From Epiperipatus broadwayi (Eukaryota > Onychophora > Udeonychophora > Euonychophora > Peripatidae), in assembly GCA_028023455.1 (NCBI GenBank), contig JAQFVV010000555.1:1-64000 (forward strand): DNA of 64,000 nt. Reading direction: 5' to 3'. Positions within the stretch are counted from its first letter, which is position 1; every line of letters begins with the position of its first letter. The notes under the pieces are model-generated. The model did not search any database, was not told where the DNA came from, and saw only the letters and a list, made by a program, of their open reading frames with translations. Shown in pieces: positions 27,284-42,702 of this stretch. The translations under genes were made by a program, and so were the position numbers.

Positions 27284-29785
27284 TGTACCGGTATAAATCC
27301 ACCACGCTTACTCATACACAGTACCCGAGTTCAAACCCAGTCCACGTTTAAGAATAAATTCCAAAACGCCAACTAAATTCAAACCCAAACCCCGGTATGA
27401 CCAACCGATGATGACTTTATAACAGCACGGGGTTATCCCTTTACTAGCTCAACTCAGAACACAGACTAAATTACTTACAGTTAATTATATATAGATCTAT
27501 TATACTCTGGATATTGGTACGGTCATTAATTCTCTGTATATATTTAAGTTGCCAATACAGACAGTAGGTGACTAAATAGACTTCGAGAGTAATGAGGTGG
27601 AAGACACAAAATTAGATTAAATAAATTGTTTAATAATAAATAGAAAGCATAAAAATATAGTATTCAAAAGTACGGTAAGACTTCCATAAATATTCTATTA
27701 TAACTGGCTACTAGTCTTTAGTAATCATTTTACCTGGTAAACAAACTCATGCCAATATCGGTGTAGTTAAATGATTGACGGGTGGCTAAGGGAATCAGAG
27801 TATTTGGGGCATTGAAAATATTTATCTACTATTTTTATTAAGTTATCTTATTCGAATAGATTCGAACCGTTGCGTATACGAATAGTTGGAGGGTGGTTTC
27901 GTATAAATATGATATCTAAGATTGATGTACTAGTGGTTGCCTAGATTAAAGAGCCCTACAGTAATCACTTGCGGTGCATTAACGGAATACCGGGCGGCTT
28001 GTACTTTGACAAGGCTTAAGGCCCCCAAGTAGATCCGGGACACTACAACCAGCCGGGATCATTTCGAAACCCGGTGATCCAAGAGATTACCTGGAAAAGA
28101 ATTGCTTTCTTTCCCAATGGTAGTACGGCGAGACGCCAACTTCGGCGAAGGAAAGGCATTGCCACAGTCATCGAGGACGAGTGCTTGAAGTGGATTAAAA
28201 CGGAATTATACAAAACCTGGATACTCCATTCGTCTATTTCTATGCAACAGGCTGATATACTATTACAATAAAACATGGCGGAATCAAACGGACCACGAAA
28301 GCAATAATTAATTAAGTTTACTCTGAAACCCCTAAACCCCCAGGTTGTTCAGGCAGTAGCGATAGTATCAAATTTTACAGTGAGAATTATTTCTCATTTC
28401 ATGTATGACATTAATATAATAAACTTAAAACCATTTACATATTTACGATTGAACTTTAGATTACAATAATATGACAAAATACGAATTCATTATAATACAG
28501 TGTTTTAATATCTGCCAACTCAACATATGAAATAATCTTGAATTCAAAACAACGAACTTACTTTTAAAATCACTATAATCAATATTATAAACTAGCTTTA
28601 AACAGAGTTGGGAAATATTACTATTGGCATCGTTTGTTTATAGCATAAGTAATAAAGGAAAATATAAATGTATTCATTTGAATCATTATCACTATTAAGT
28701 ACAATGTTTATAAATTATTTTCTAAAGACTAGAGTGGAGGAATAAGAGAAAGAAAATTTACTGACAGGTTTTAAAAAGTAGCATTATAAAAGAAACCAAA
28801 ACTTACATGTGATTAATTTGAGTGATAGATTAACTATAACATTAAGCTCGGGAGAAAGTTAAAAGTTCATGTAACACAGTTACCCTTCTTTCTTCATCCG
28901 GCTTGGCTTCTCACGATGGTATTTCTGATGAACGTAGGCGCGCATTTGAAATTTACTTGAAAGGCATAGTCAATTGGAGATTGGAAGCTGGAAATTTTGA
29001 AACACGTAAAGCATGATCAGACAGCGGCACGAAGATTCAAATTGGCAGGACAGAGATCAGCTCCTGGCACTTAGCCCATCGACATTACGGTTTACTGGTG
29101 GACTTCTTAATAAAAGTTGTAGCGATTTTTCTAGCAACTGCTGTGCTGTTTTGAGACGATCTACTCTCAACCACGTCAAAAGTTAGAATGTTAGTTTTCT
29201 CTAAGATCGCCACAGTTGACCTTTCCGCCTGATTTTTGTTTTTAGGCTCCACCTACTTTTTCCAGCCTCCAGCCATTCAGCTTGACCATACAATCTCAAT
29301 TATCCTTTTTATTGTTCCGTTTCCAGCAATCTTTTACTTTAATACGCAATTTTTAAATTGACTCAGTAATTACACATATAAATTCCTTAACTAATTTCGA
29401 ATACAATTTAATTACTCTGTACATTTTGCAATTTAGATTTTAATTAAAAACACTGATCAACGGAATGTGACTTTTGATCAGTATTTTTAAACGACTTTGT
29501 ATAATTTTACAAAAAGCTAAAATTTAAACAAATACGCCCGCAATGAACTTTAAATTAAATTGATACAAATTCACAAACCACGCACACACGAATATTATTT
29601 CATGGTTTGTGACATTTATATACGGAACCTTACATATTTATTTACAAAACATAATATATATAACTAATGTTTTTATTATGACTGAAAATAGACAAATCTC
29701 ACTGCAGGCGGATAGTAGTTCGAATTACCGTACTTAAAAACACATGAAACGAAGATCGGTTCTTCGATCTGTCTGTTTCAATATG
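27284..29785. mobile_element. 2.5-kb insertion inside repeat copy 2, possibly LTR-derived
   Basis: Copy 1 reads straight through at the matching point (about 13755-13775), so this segment was inserted into copy 2 or lost from copy 1. It is clearly richer in G and C than its surroundings. Its first 764 bases (27284-28047) start TGTACCGG and end CCGGGACACTACA, a TG...CA outline like an LTR. They are followed by a palindromic patch at about 28053-28078 (CCGGGATC ... CCCGG). A matching second LTR was not found at the other end, no RT or integrase is visible, and the orientation is unknown. The right limit is estimated from where alignment with copy 1 resumes. Confidence 0.45.
28020..28271 (+). 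other. Unidentified GC-rich open frame inside the insertion
   Basis: Open from just after a TAA at 28017-28019 to TAA at 28269-28271, about 83 codons, with an internal ATG at 28074. The translation is basic in the middle (RRQLRRRKG) and contains tryptophans (ITWKRIAF, CLKWIKTELYKTW). Base composition is unlike the AT-rich surroundings. I do not recognise the family. The complementary strand is also open over 28043-28276, which weakens the case for either frame. It could be a fragment of the inserted element's gag-like region, a captured exon, or chance. Confidence 0.25.
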
Positions 29786-34129
<4,344 letters not shown>

Positions 34130-34132
<3 letters not shown>

Positions 34133-37100
34133 GCCCTTTTGTATGGGTCTCCATAAATTGTTGTATCAATCTATCTAAAAAATTTTAAATTTAAGATATA
34201 TTTAGTTATATGATTTTAATTTTGTTTATAACAATCTTTTTAAAAGTGTAATTAAAGTAATTCATGAGTGTTTGATATGTGAAAATTGTGCTGATGTTTG
34301 AGAGAGACATTTCAATGGGGATGATAATAGTATATGGTTGGGAAAACTGGCCATAAGCAATACTGCATTAATAAATTTAATAAATAAATGTTTAAAGTTA
34401 AAGTTTTAAAAGACAAGTTAAAATTAAATGCCTATATTTATTGTTGATAAAAATTAATATTTAATAAATGAATATAAATATTTTAATTATTAGTATTCCA
34501 TGATAGAAGATTAATATTTGATTTTAATAATATCGAATTATTATTTTAAAAGCTGTTATAATATATTATTTATTTTAAAAATATTTATTTAAAAAAAATG
34601 TATTGTTAGTTTATTTTTAGATTATTACAAGCGTTCTGTAGCTCTGTTGTAAAAAACAGATGTTAATTAAAATACGTACACACATGCTTGGGAGTATTTT
34701 AGTAAAGTTGCAAAGCTATTTTAAAAATTCTGTTATAAAATTTATAAATATTATTTTGGCTATCATGAGATAAAAGTAAAAATAATTAATGTGAAATATT
34801 AAATCTGATTTTTAAAATACTGCTTAAAAACATAACGAATAAAAATAGACTTAGTTTGTTTATAAAAATAATCTTATAAAAGTTAAACGTGAAATAAAGT
34901 AAGAAAGTATATTTTAAAAAATGTTTAATGGATTTAAATAAATGATGAATATTAATTTAAGAATTTAATAATGTGATAAATAATAAATATTAAATAAGTC
35001 ATTATTTATTTTTAATTCTGTCTTGTTGGTGAAATATGTAAATAAGCTAGCAAGTCAATTGTTTAATTCACCAATCAAGTGGGAGTTTTCTTCCGGTATA
35101 AAACCAAGGTTCAATTGTTAGGAGGTGACTTGTGATTGAAATTCTTAAAGTAAAGAGTGCTATTAGAAATAGCTAAGTGATTATAGACGCTCTAAAAATC
35201 GTTTAAAATTATAAGAGAGTAGTTTTTAAAATAATTTATAAAAGTTACCGATGAATATGCAGTGTTAATTTATTGTAATTCCCTATTGATCGTTTCCTTA
35301 TTAATGCTCAATTTACTATCAAATAATCATGAGGACATCGTATGAGGATAAAATGTATTGGAGACTTTATACTGAAAATTTAACAAACGCTGGATTGACT
35401 AGGAGAGTTATTAGATGCCTAATAGTAATACGTTGGACTTTGTATAAATTTAAAAGCTAATGGTAGTTAATTTTTATAAAATAGATATATTTAAAAAAAT
35501 GAGAAATACTTCTTTATGAAGCAAGTATTTGTAAATTCTAAATTTAAATATATATCTTGGTAAAGATATAATATATAACAGTAATTGTATAAATATTTGC
35601 CTTGTTAAGTCTTTATGGTTTAAAAGACTAAATTTTGATAGTTTTATAAGGCAAATAAATCGGAAGTTAATTGGCCAAGAAATACTTATAAGTAAAAAAT
35701 TATTGTATTATTAAAGTCTAAACGCTGGTCGTATAGAAGACTTTAAAAGTAATCTTACCTAAATATCTGTTACGGAATGCGCAAATAAAATCTACGTGGA
35801 TATCCAAACCAAATCAATTAAAGTAATTAAACAAGAACTTTATAAATTATAAACTAATTTTAAAAAATAATAACTTTTAAAAATTTTTCCTTAAAGAAGA
35901 TGAATATGGATCCTATAAACTATTTTAATTTTATTTTTGTTTTTATGATGGAACTGACTTTTATTTTTATTTATTTTTAAAAAAAGAACGTTTTCATTTT
36001 TTGTCATAAAAACTTTTAAAGAACACGTGATGTACCGGAAAAGGAAGTAATGTTTAGTGAAAACTTGTGCCTAGGAAAAAGAACAATGACAACTGGATGA
36101 AAACACCGTTGGATGTTATGTAATATTTTTATTTATTAACTAACATAAATATTTCATTAATTATTGATTTATTAAAGATAGGAAAGGTACATTTACATTT
36201 TTTTTTTAAATAATAACTAAATACTAATATAACTTTTATTGCATAAAGTTTATTTTATAATTATACAACACGTAATATTTTAAAGAATAATTGTTGAGTG
36301 TAAATGTGAAATTATTTTGTAAAACTGGAATCCTGGAGGACATCGTGACGGACTGTACATTGAAGTATTATTTATGGTAAAATTGTGTAATAATAATAAT
36401 AATTTGATGTATTTACTATGTTTTCTTTAGATCAACCAAATGTTATATGATTATTGAATGAATGTATTAATGTTTAAATAATATACACGCACAAGATTAA
36501 TAATAGCAGTTTTATTTTAATATGCATATTTTAAATTGATGATATAAATTTAGTACAACGTAATATGAGAACCTAGAAATAATTATATGATTCTTTCGTG
36601 AATGAATTTCAATGTTTCTGTTCCAATATTAGAAATCAGATTTATTATACTAGTGTAAGTTATTTATTTTTTTTTCTTTTAAAGTTAGTAAGAAGTATAT
36701 AAGGTCTATATTTTATTTTATTTTTATTAGATGAGTTACGTTAATTTTACATAGAAATTTATATTTTTGATTGAAGGCTTATTGTAAATAGATGATGAGG
36801 TATAGGAGAGTTTGGATCGTTATTATTTTTTGTTTTAAAATTGGTCATTTGTTTTACGGAAATTAAATAGGGTTAAAATGACTTTTGTAGGTAGTAATTT
36901 TATAAAGGAATAGGAATAATAAGTAAAGAAAAGTAATGATTTAAAATGGAAAAGAATCATAGAATTTTATTTAACATTATACTTTATAAAAGTTGAAATT
37001 ATTGAATAATTTTAAATATTATTTTTTAAAAGTACATATACGTATTGCATATTTTAATAAGACATGTAGTATGACATTATATCGGAATGAAATAAACAGT

Positions 37101-38432
37101 GATAGTCAATAATTGTTATTATACTACAAAGTTATATCAGTTGATACATTAATTAATATTTGAGTCATACTGATAATAAATGTAATACAGCCTTATACAT
37201 TATAATATAAATAATAGTAGGACTTAAGTGAAATAGCATTTAAATTATTAAAGTTGGTTTATTTACATACATGCTACATGAATGATATCTTACATAAAAT
37301 CTTTTCTTATATTAATTGATAATAAGTAATGTTTATGTAAATTAAAGTCATAAACTTAATTGAATTTTATTAATAAAACATTCTCTGAAATGTATAAATT
37401 ATCTACTTATAGTTATGGAAATAATAACAGTGTAAAAATCTTGTATTATTATTTTTCTTATTTTTGTTTATTTTCTTTAGTTCCATTTAAATGTAAATAG
37501 TGTAAATAAATTATTTGTTAAAGTTAATGTAAATAAATTTGTTAAGTTGTTTAAAAGATGTGTTGAATTCATTATTTTACACCACAGCATTTGACAACAG
37601 ATAATTTGAATGTACATAATATTTGCACAATATGAATTTATTATTTTATTATTTGAGAAAGAAACACAATATTTTCTTAATATAATTTATAGAAATTGAT
37701 TGACATTAACATATGATATTACAATGGTCATAAAATAATTATAATGCACAATATAAAAGTATAAGATTATTTATTGCCACAAATTATTGAATTATAAGAT
37801 TTTGGTTTATTTTAAAATTAAGATACTATATGGAAATGAAAGACATGCATATGATTTATTTATTTTCTTAATGATTAAAAGTATAACCCAATAGATAAGA
37901 TTAAGATATACCCTAAAGATTATTATTGTTAGTGATTATTATTAGAATAAGTTAGGTGTATTTAGGTTTGATATTAAATCCCTTATCATTCCTATTTACA
38001 TGAATTATTATTACTTTAAGATAATTAGAAGAACCTGAGATCATTTTAATTATATTTCCTTAACAATAGATTGAGATTTATTTATCTATTATTATTAAAG
38101 ATAATTCATTTATAAAAGTCATAAGAGTGCTGTAGAGTTAGGAATGAGATAATGAAGAAGTAATAGTATTCTTATGCCATTGAGACAGTGTCTTGGAAAG
38201 ACATTGACTCAATGTAAATCTGATTACCAATTGTAACTTCACTTCACAGTCTCATGATTTTAATTAAATACTTATTTAATTAGTACATTATATTGAACTA
38301 TATTAATCTGATAAGTTATAATATTATAAAAATATATTAAAGATAATTGTACATATTTTAGCCGAGCATAATGATTTGATTGAGCTAGTCATATTTTAAA
38401 TTATATTATATATCGAGAAGTGAGGGTACAAT
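34130..38432 (-). repeat. Long non-coding repeat family, copy 3 (inverted, diverged)
   Basis: Read in reverse complement it resembles copies 1 and 2, less closely. Anchors: TGTGCCCTT at 34129-34138 against the end of copy 2; CTGGCCATA at about 34348; CACCAATCAAGTGGGAG near 35071-35088 against the TTGATTGGTTAAT block; ATTCTTATGCCATTGAG near 38170-38187 against 26754-26771; and CTAGCTCA-type sequence plus (TA)n at 38370-38440 against 26480-26575. A TATAAAA at about 35096 is visible but not evidence of a gene. No coding region was found in the whole 4.3 kb. Confidence 0.6.
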
Positions 38433-38439
38433 ATATATA

Positions 38440-38599
38440 TATGTCTAATTATTATTATTTGCTGGATATACCTTGTAGTGAAAAAACTAAATGCTGATCT
38501 TTCAGTATAATATCAAATACCATCCTCAGAGCTTGCTCTTTCTTAAATCACAAAAATGCGTGTGAGATTTAAACTGGTTTTTATTGTTTTATTTATCCT
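38440..38599 (-). other. 3' tail of second PLE
   Basis: Downstream, on the minus strand, of the PLE coding relic. It contains CTGAGGATGG followed about 17 bases later by GAAAG, a pattern seen in tails of many retroelements and compatible with a CUGANGA...GAA hammerhead ribozyme core. Stem III and the cleavage-site pairing were not convincingly found. Confidence 0.35.
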
Positions 38600-39444
38600 C
38601 ATATTTAAATTCTATTGGTTGAGAAGTTTTAAAATTTATTTTCTTTACCAATAGCTTCTTCCAAATATTGTTATCTTCTTTAATTCACCTTTCATTTATG
38701 CTCTTCAGCCATTTAAAAATCTCTATAGCTTCTCTTAGCAATCTCTGTTTATATTGTTCAATTATTGCTAAATGTATATATATATTTTTTTTCAAAATTT
38801 ATATTATGATTTATTAATTTTATATGAGAATAAATGGCTGATGAATTGGATTTTTCTCTGACTGCCAGAATGTGTTCTTTCTTTCTAATATTTATTCTAC
38901 AAATAGTCTGTCCAATATATGTTTGTGAACAGACCCTACATGGAATTTCATAAAAACCATGACACTCTAAAGCAATATTATCTTTAGGAAGTGGAAATAT
39001 TTCACTAATTTTTTTTATAAGTAGTGTAAACTGAGTGAATATTATGATTTTTTAAAATGTTACCAATTTTGTCAGTTACTCCTTTTATATATGGCAAAAT
39101 TATCTTATTTTCTGATGTATCAATATCTTTTTTCTTTTTATATGTATAAACCCTATTAATAATGTTATAATTAAAGCCAATATCAAGAAGCATTTTCTTA
39201 GTAGCAGAATGGTCCTGGTGAAAATGGCTATCATCAGAAAGTCTCTTTGTTCTATTCAATAATGTCTTTTCCACTGAAAATAGTTTTGCAGGATTGTGAT
39301 GACAAAAATGCAGATATAACATGGGATAAAGAACCATATTCCCTTCTTTCTATCAAGACATCTAAAAAAGGTGATGTTCGAAGGTTGGCATCAGCACAGA
39401 CCATTTATATCAGGGAATTTAGCATAGAAAGTAAGCAGATTTAA
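38600..39444 (-). pseudogene. PLE remnant, second lineage (RT C-terminus plus GIY-YIG)
   Basis: Read right to left it encodes the end of a Penelope-type RT: FLDVLIERREYGSLSH near 39365, then after a frameshift YLHFCHHNPAKLFSVEKTLL and LPYIKGVTDKIGNILKNHNI. Next comes a GIY-YIG endonuclease with CRVCSQTYIGQT and RKKEHILAVREK (about 38940-38850), then after a stop the RLLREAIEIFK and NNIWKKLL segments that close such proteins. The catalytic palm is absent, so the copy is 5'-truncated; several stops and at least one frameshift show that it is dead. Its motifs differ clearly from the neighbouring PLE at 39901-41661, so it is another lineage. Confidence 0.85.
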
Positions 39445-39581
39445 AAGTATCTGCTAAATGATTCTATATAGTTATTATTTCGCACAGCAATTCATGTAAT
39501 ATAGTGAACAAGATTAACCTTGCTTACTTTCTTATGGTTACAACGTATTTATATTTATTACACATATGCATAAGTAGCAAG

Positions 39582-39584
<3 letters not shown>

Positions 39585-39621
<37 letters not shown>

Positions 39622-39710
39622 CTATATATATATATATATACAGACATTTATATATATATATTTACATATATATATATATATATATATGTAAATTATTAAT
39701 CAATGTCTGT
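39585..39710. repeat. (TA)n tracts with an 11-bp inverted flank
   Basis: Several TA runs. ATACAGACATT near 39639 and AATGTCTGTAT near 39700 are reverse complements, so the block can fold back. Confidence 0.8.
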
Positions 39711-39900
39711 ATTCCAATTATAATAAAATATATATAACTATTCAAAACAATACAATAATTAATACAGTAACAATATTTTAAACAAATATATACCAATTTA
39801 ATAGAAGTACTTTCAACTATCTATGTAGTCGTTGTCAACTAGACTCAAATTGTATTAGAAAAAACCGTTACAAATGTAAACAAAAGCAATATGTCATACA
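39711..39900 (-). other. Probable 3' untranslated end of the first PLE
   Basis: AT-rich stretch after the PLE stop codon on the minus strand. A more balanced patch at 39810-39860 could belong to the element's tail. No ribozyme was recognised. Confidence 0.4.
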
Positions 39901-41661
39901 TCAATTTTCCCACAATTCATTAATTTTTATATTGGCTGTCTGTCTATTTATCAACTGTTGCTTTTCACTTTTTATTAACATAGCTTCTTTAATTTTGCGT
40001 TTATTATTATTTCTTTCAATACACAGAATTTTAACTTTATTAAAATCAAAATCAAAACCATAATTACATGTTACATTATGATCAAAAAATACTGATGGTG
40101 ATACATCATCATTTCTAACATTCTCTTGTCTTGATTTTTGCACTCGTTTATATAATAACAAATGCTCCCTTGATCTTTTCTCCAATGTACATCGAGATTC
40201 CCCAATATAAGCCTTTCCACAAAAACATAGCCATTTATATATTGCACAACTTTGATTTAAAATACCACACTTATTTTTTGAATTATTTATTAATCTATTT
40301 AAATTAGGAGTAGTATAAAATGCAACTCGACATATATTTTTATATATCTGTTTTATAAATTTAACCTGTTCATTACAAATAAATGGTATTGATATCCAAG
40401 TATATTTTATTTTATCAATATCTATAGCATCTAAAATATTTCTATTATTATTAAACTTAGTAACAATATTATAAATTAATTTATGATCATATCCAACATT
40501 TAACAAATCCATAATAAATACATTTATGTTACTTATTTTATCAGAACTATATTTACATAATTTATTATTCCTAAATAAAAATGATTTTAAACTGGATAAT
40601 TTATGTGCAATTGGCACATTTGAATACCAAGGAATATATCCTCTTTTTTCAATATCTTTTATTACCATACAATAATCTAATTTATTTTTATTACGTGTAA
40701 CTTTAATATCTAAATACTGAATTGACTTTTTTTGTTCAAAAGATTTACTCCATTTTAAACCTTCTAAACTATTTAATTCATTGAATAATACATTTATAAT
40801 ATCTAAACTTCCACAAACGAAAACATCATCAACATACCTGTAATAAATTTTAATACCTTGGCAATATATATTAGTATTAAGAATTATATCTTCATATCTT
40901 GATACCACAAAACTACATATTTGTGAAACTACAGGAAGTCCCATAGGCCATCCATAATCCATTTTATAATAATTTTCATTAAATATAGCATATATATTTT
41001 TATCAATAAAATATAATACATCACTTACAAATTTTACTTTTTTAACATAAACTTTTTTTAACCTTAAAGCATCTAATATAATTTTTATAGATTTTAATCT
41101 ATCTATTGAACCGTACAGGTCACATATATCAAATGTACAAATACTATCATTATTATTAATATTAATATTTTGAATTTTCTTTACAAAATCAAACGATGAA
41201 TTAATAGTATATTTTCCAAATCCAAGAACATCTTTTAATAATGTTTCTATAAATCTACAGGTTTCATAGTAAAATGATCCGCCAAAGTCAATCATTAATC
41301 TTAAAGATTTATCTTGTTTATGTAGTTTAATATTCGAAAAAATTCTAGGACAAATTGCAGCAGATGGATAAAGACGATAATACGTGTGAGCATCTATATA
41401 TTTATTCTTTTTAGCTTTTTTTAAAATATCATCAATAAACTTTACACGCAAATTTTCAATGTTTATTTTTTCAACTTGTTTAAATTTAAGCTTTTCCATT
41501 TGAATTAAAACTTTATCGTAGTAATCAAGTTTTGACAAAAGACATAACCTTAACCCCTTATCTTCTTTTAAACAAACAAGATCGTTATCATGAAGAAAGT
41601 TTTTAAATCTAAATATATGCGAATTCCAATATATACTCACACATACACATATATGCAACAT
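39901..41661 (-). CDS. Penelope-like element RT with C-terminal GIY-YIG endonuclease
   Basis: A 586-codon frame without interruption. N-terminal KEDKG stands where PLE RTs have the conserved PDKG-like block. Then come PRIFSNIKLHK, LRLMIDFGGSFY, CTFDICDLYGSID (first catalytic aspartates), YGWPMGLPVVSQICSF and the catalytic RYVDDVFVCG (YVDD at 40836-40825). A thumb region follows, then a GIY-YIG nuclease with CFCGKAYIGES and LEKRSREHLLL (about 40235-40140), which nicks target DNA for priming. The first dozen residues (MLHICVCVSIYW) look like random flank, and a TAG lies four codons before the ATG. PLE proteins usually have more residues before KEDKG, so the copy is probably 5'-truncated. The unbroken frame in such AT-rich DNA suggests a young copy. 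Confidence 0.88.
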   Translation of the reverse strand: MLHICVCVSIYWNSHIFRFKNFLHDNDLVCLKEDKGLRLCLLSKLDYYDKVLIQMEKLKFKQVEKINIENLRVKFIDDILKKAKKNKYIDAHTYYRLYPSAAICPRIFSNIKLHKQDKSLRLMIDFGGSFYYETCRFIETLLKDVLGFGKYTINSSFDFVKKIQNININNNDSICTFDICDLYGSIDRLKSIKIILDALRLKKVYVKKVKFVSDVLYFIDKNIYAIFNENYYKMDYGWPMGLPVVSQICSFVVSRYEDIILNTNIYCQGIKIYYRYVDDVFVCGSLDIINVLFNELNSLEGLKWSKSFEQKKSIQYLDIKVTRNKNKLDYCMVIKDIEKRGYIPWYSNVPIAHKLSSLKSFLFRNNKLCKYSSDKISNINVFIMDLLNVGYDHKLIYNIVTKFNNNRNILDAIDIDKIKYTWISIPFICNEQVKFIKQIYKNICRVAFYTTPNLNRLINNSKNKCGILNQSCAIYKWLCFCGKAYIGESRCTLEKRSREHLLLYKRVQKSRQENVRNDDVSPSVFFDHNVTCNYGFDFDFNKVKILCIERNNNKRKIKEAMLIKSEKQQLINRQTANIKINELWEN

Positions 41662-41850
41662 AACATATACCTAATTTTTAATGTTAAAATTTAAATATTT
41701 TCTCAAGTGTCTGCTTTATCATTTTATGTTAAAACCCTTAATCTTTCCTTGCTTTGCATAGCTTGTCATTGATAAATAAATAATCTAGGCATAGAAAAAT
41801 GAACATTTATTTGACTGTTTTGAAATGGTTGATGATTATAATCACTTAAC

Positions 41851-41855
<5 letters not shown>
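41662..41855. other. Upstream flank of PLE
   Basis: AT-rich, with stops in the PLE direction. I could not find the missing PLE N-terminus in any frame here. Confidence 0.45.

Positions 41856-41941
<86 letters not shown>
41856..41941. repeat. (TA)n tract
   Basis: TA dinucleotides ending exactly where the foldback element begins. Confidence 0.95.
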
Positions 41942-41949
<8 letters not shown>

Positions 41950-42265
41950 GATCCAGAAAAGTAGGGAGACTTAACATATCTACACTACAGGGTGCCACTA
42001 GGCATTCGAACCTAGAGAATTTATATAGTAGGCAGATACGTAAGTTAAAAAAAAACATTTTATATATTTTGATTCTGGTTGTTATCCCATTATCCCTAGC
42101 TCAGTGGAATAGCAGAGATTTATATATAAAAAGAATTAAAATATATAAAATATTTTTTTTAACTTACGTATCTGCCTACTATATAAATTTACTAGGTTCA
42201 AATGCCTAGTGGTGCCCTGTAGTGTAGATATGTTAAGTTTCCCTACTTCTGCGGATCATTATAAT
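41942..42265. mobile_element. Foldback element with tRNA-like arms
   Basis: Ends ATTATAATGATCC and GGATCATTATAAT are perfect inverted repeats. The arms (41942-42059 and 42150-42265, about 117 bases) pair along nearly their whole length. The arm holds CTAGGTTC(G/A)AATGCCTAG, which looks like a tRNA T-arm or pol III B box. The centre holds CTAGCTCAGTGGAATAGCAG, which looks like a tRNA D-arm or A box. In the left arm these boxes face in opposite directions. A related half copy is at 46775-46956. It is either a MITE or a rearranged SINE. Confidence 0.75.
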
Positions 42266-42266
42266 T

Positions 42267-42342
42267 GGCACACAATGTGGGGCATGAACCCATGACCCTG
42301 AGATTAAGAGTCTCATGCTCTACTGACTGAGCTAGCCAAGCC
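42267..42342 (-). pseudogene. tRNA-Lys(CTT)-like pseudogene
   Basis: The minus strand reads as a tRNA-Lys: D-arm TAGCTCAGTCAGTAGAGC, anticodon arm TGAGA-CTCTTAA-TCTCA with anticodon CTT at 42308-42306, and T-arm GGGTTCATGCCCCA. The acceptor stem pairs poorly (at least two mismatches and mostly G-T pairs), and the outer T-stem pair is broken. It abuts the foldback element with one base between. This fits a decayed tRNA gene or a tRNA-derived SINE head. A functional gene is unlikely but not excluded. Confidence 0.75.
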
Positions 42343-42667
42343 TTTATTTGCTGCTTCTATATTGGATAAGCTAATTCTTTAATTTCTTATCTATCTTTCA
42401 TCAGACTTTTTAATTATACAAGAGCCTAAGAGCTAGCTTGCTTTTCAAATAATTTATAAAACAATCATTTCCATTTACAAAAATATATAAATCTTTTTAC
42501 AAAAATATACGTTCACACACTTTTTTCATTTATTAAAAAAAAATATTTTTAAAGTTTTGCATCTGTGCAAATATATATATATGTTTAACAAGTCTTTAAT
42601 TTTAGCTTTTAATAAATTTACTTTTATTTGCGAACTTAAAAGTTTTTATTTTAAATTAATGCAACGG
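42343..42667. other. AT-rich spacer, nothing recognised
   Basis: A T-rich patch, then a short TA run near 42572. No gene or repeat recognised. Confidence 0.45.
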
Positions 42668-42687
42668 CATATTTATATATCGTTACA
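42668..42687 (+). repeat. Direct repeat flanking palindromic array, left
   Basis: CATATTTATATATCGTTACA matches 44671-44690 at 19 of 20 positions and lies just outside the array on the other side. It could be a target-site duplication, though AT richness makes chance or slippage possible. Confidence 0.5.
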
Positions 42688-42702
42688 ATATATATATATA
42701 TA

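Noticed and set aside
35040-35110. Gene promoter with TATAAAA at about 35096
   Set aside because: It lies within the inverted copy of the long repeat and no open frame follows.
39247-39444. 65-codon plus-strand frame
   Set aside because: Lies opposite the second PLE relic, whose minus-strand translation has recognisable RT motifs.
42267-42342. Functional tRNA-Lys gene
   Set aside because: The acceptor stem is badly mismatched and the outer T-stem pair is broken, so it was called a pseudogene or SINE head.
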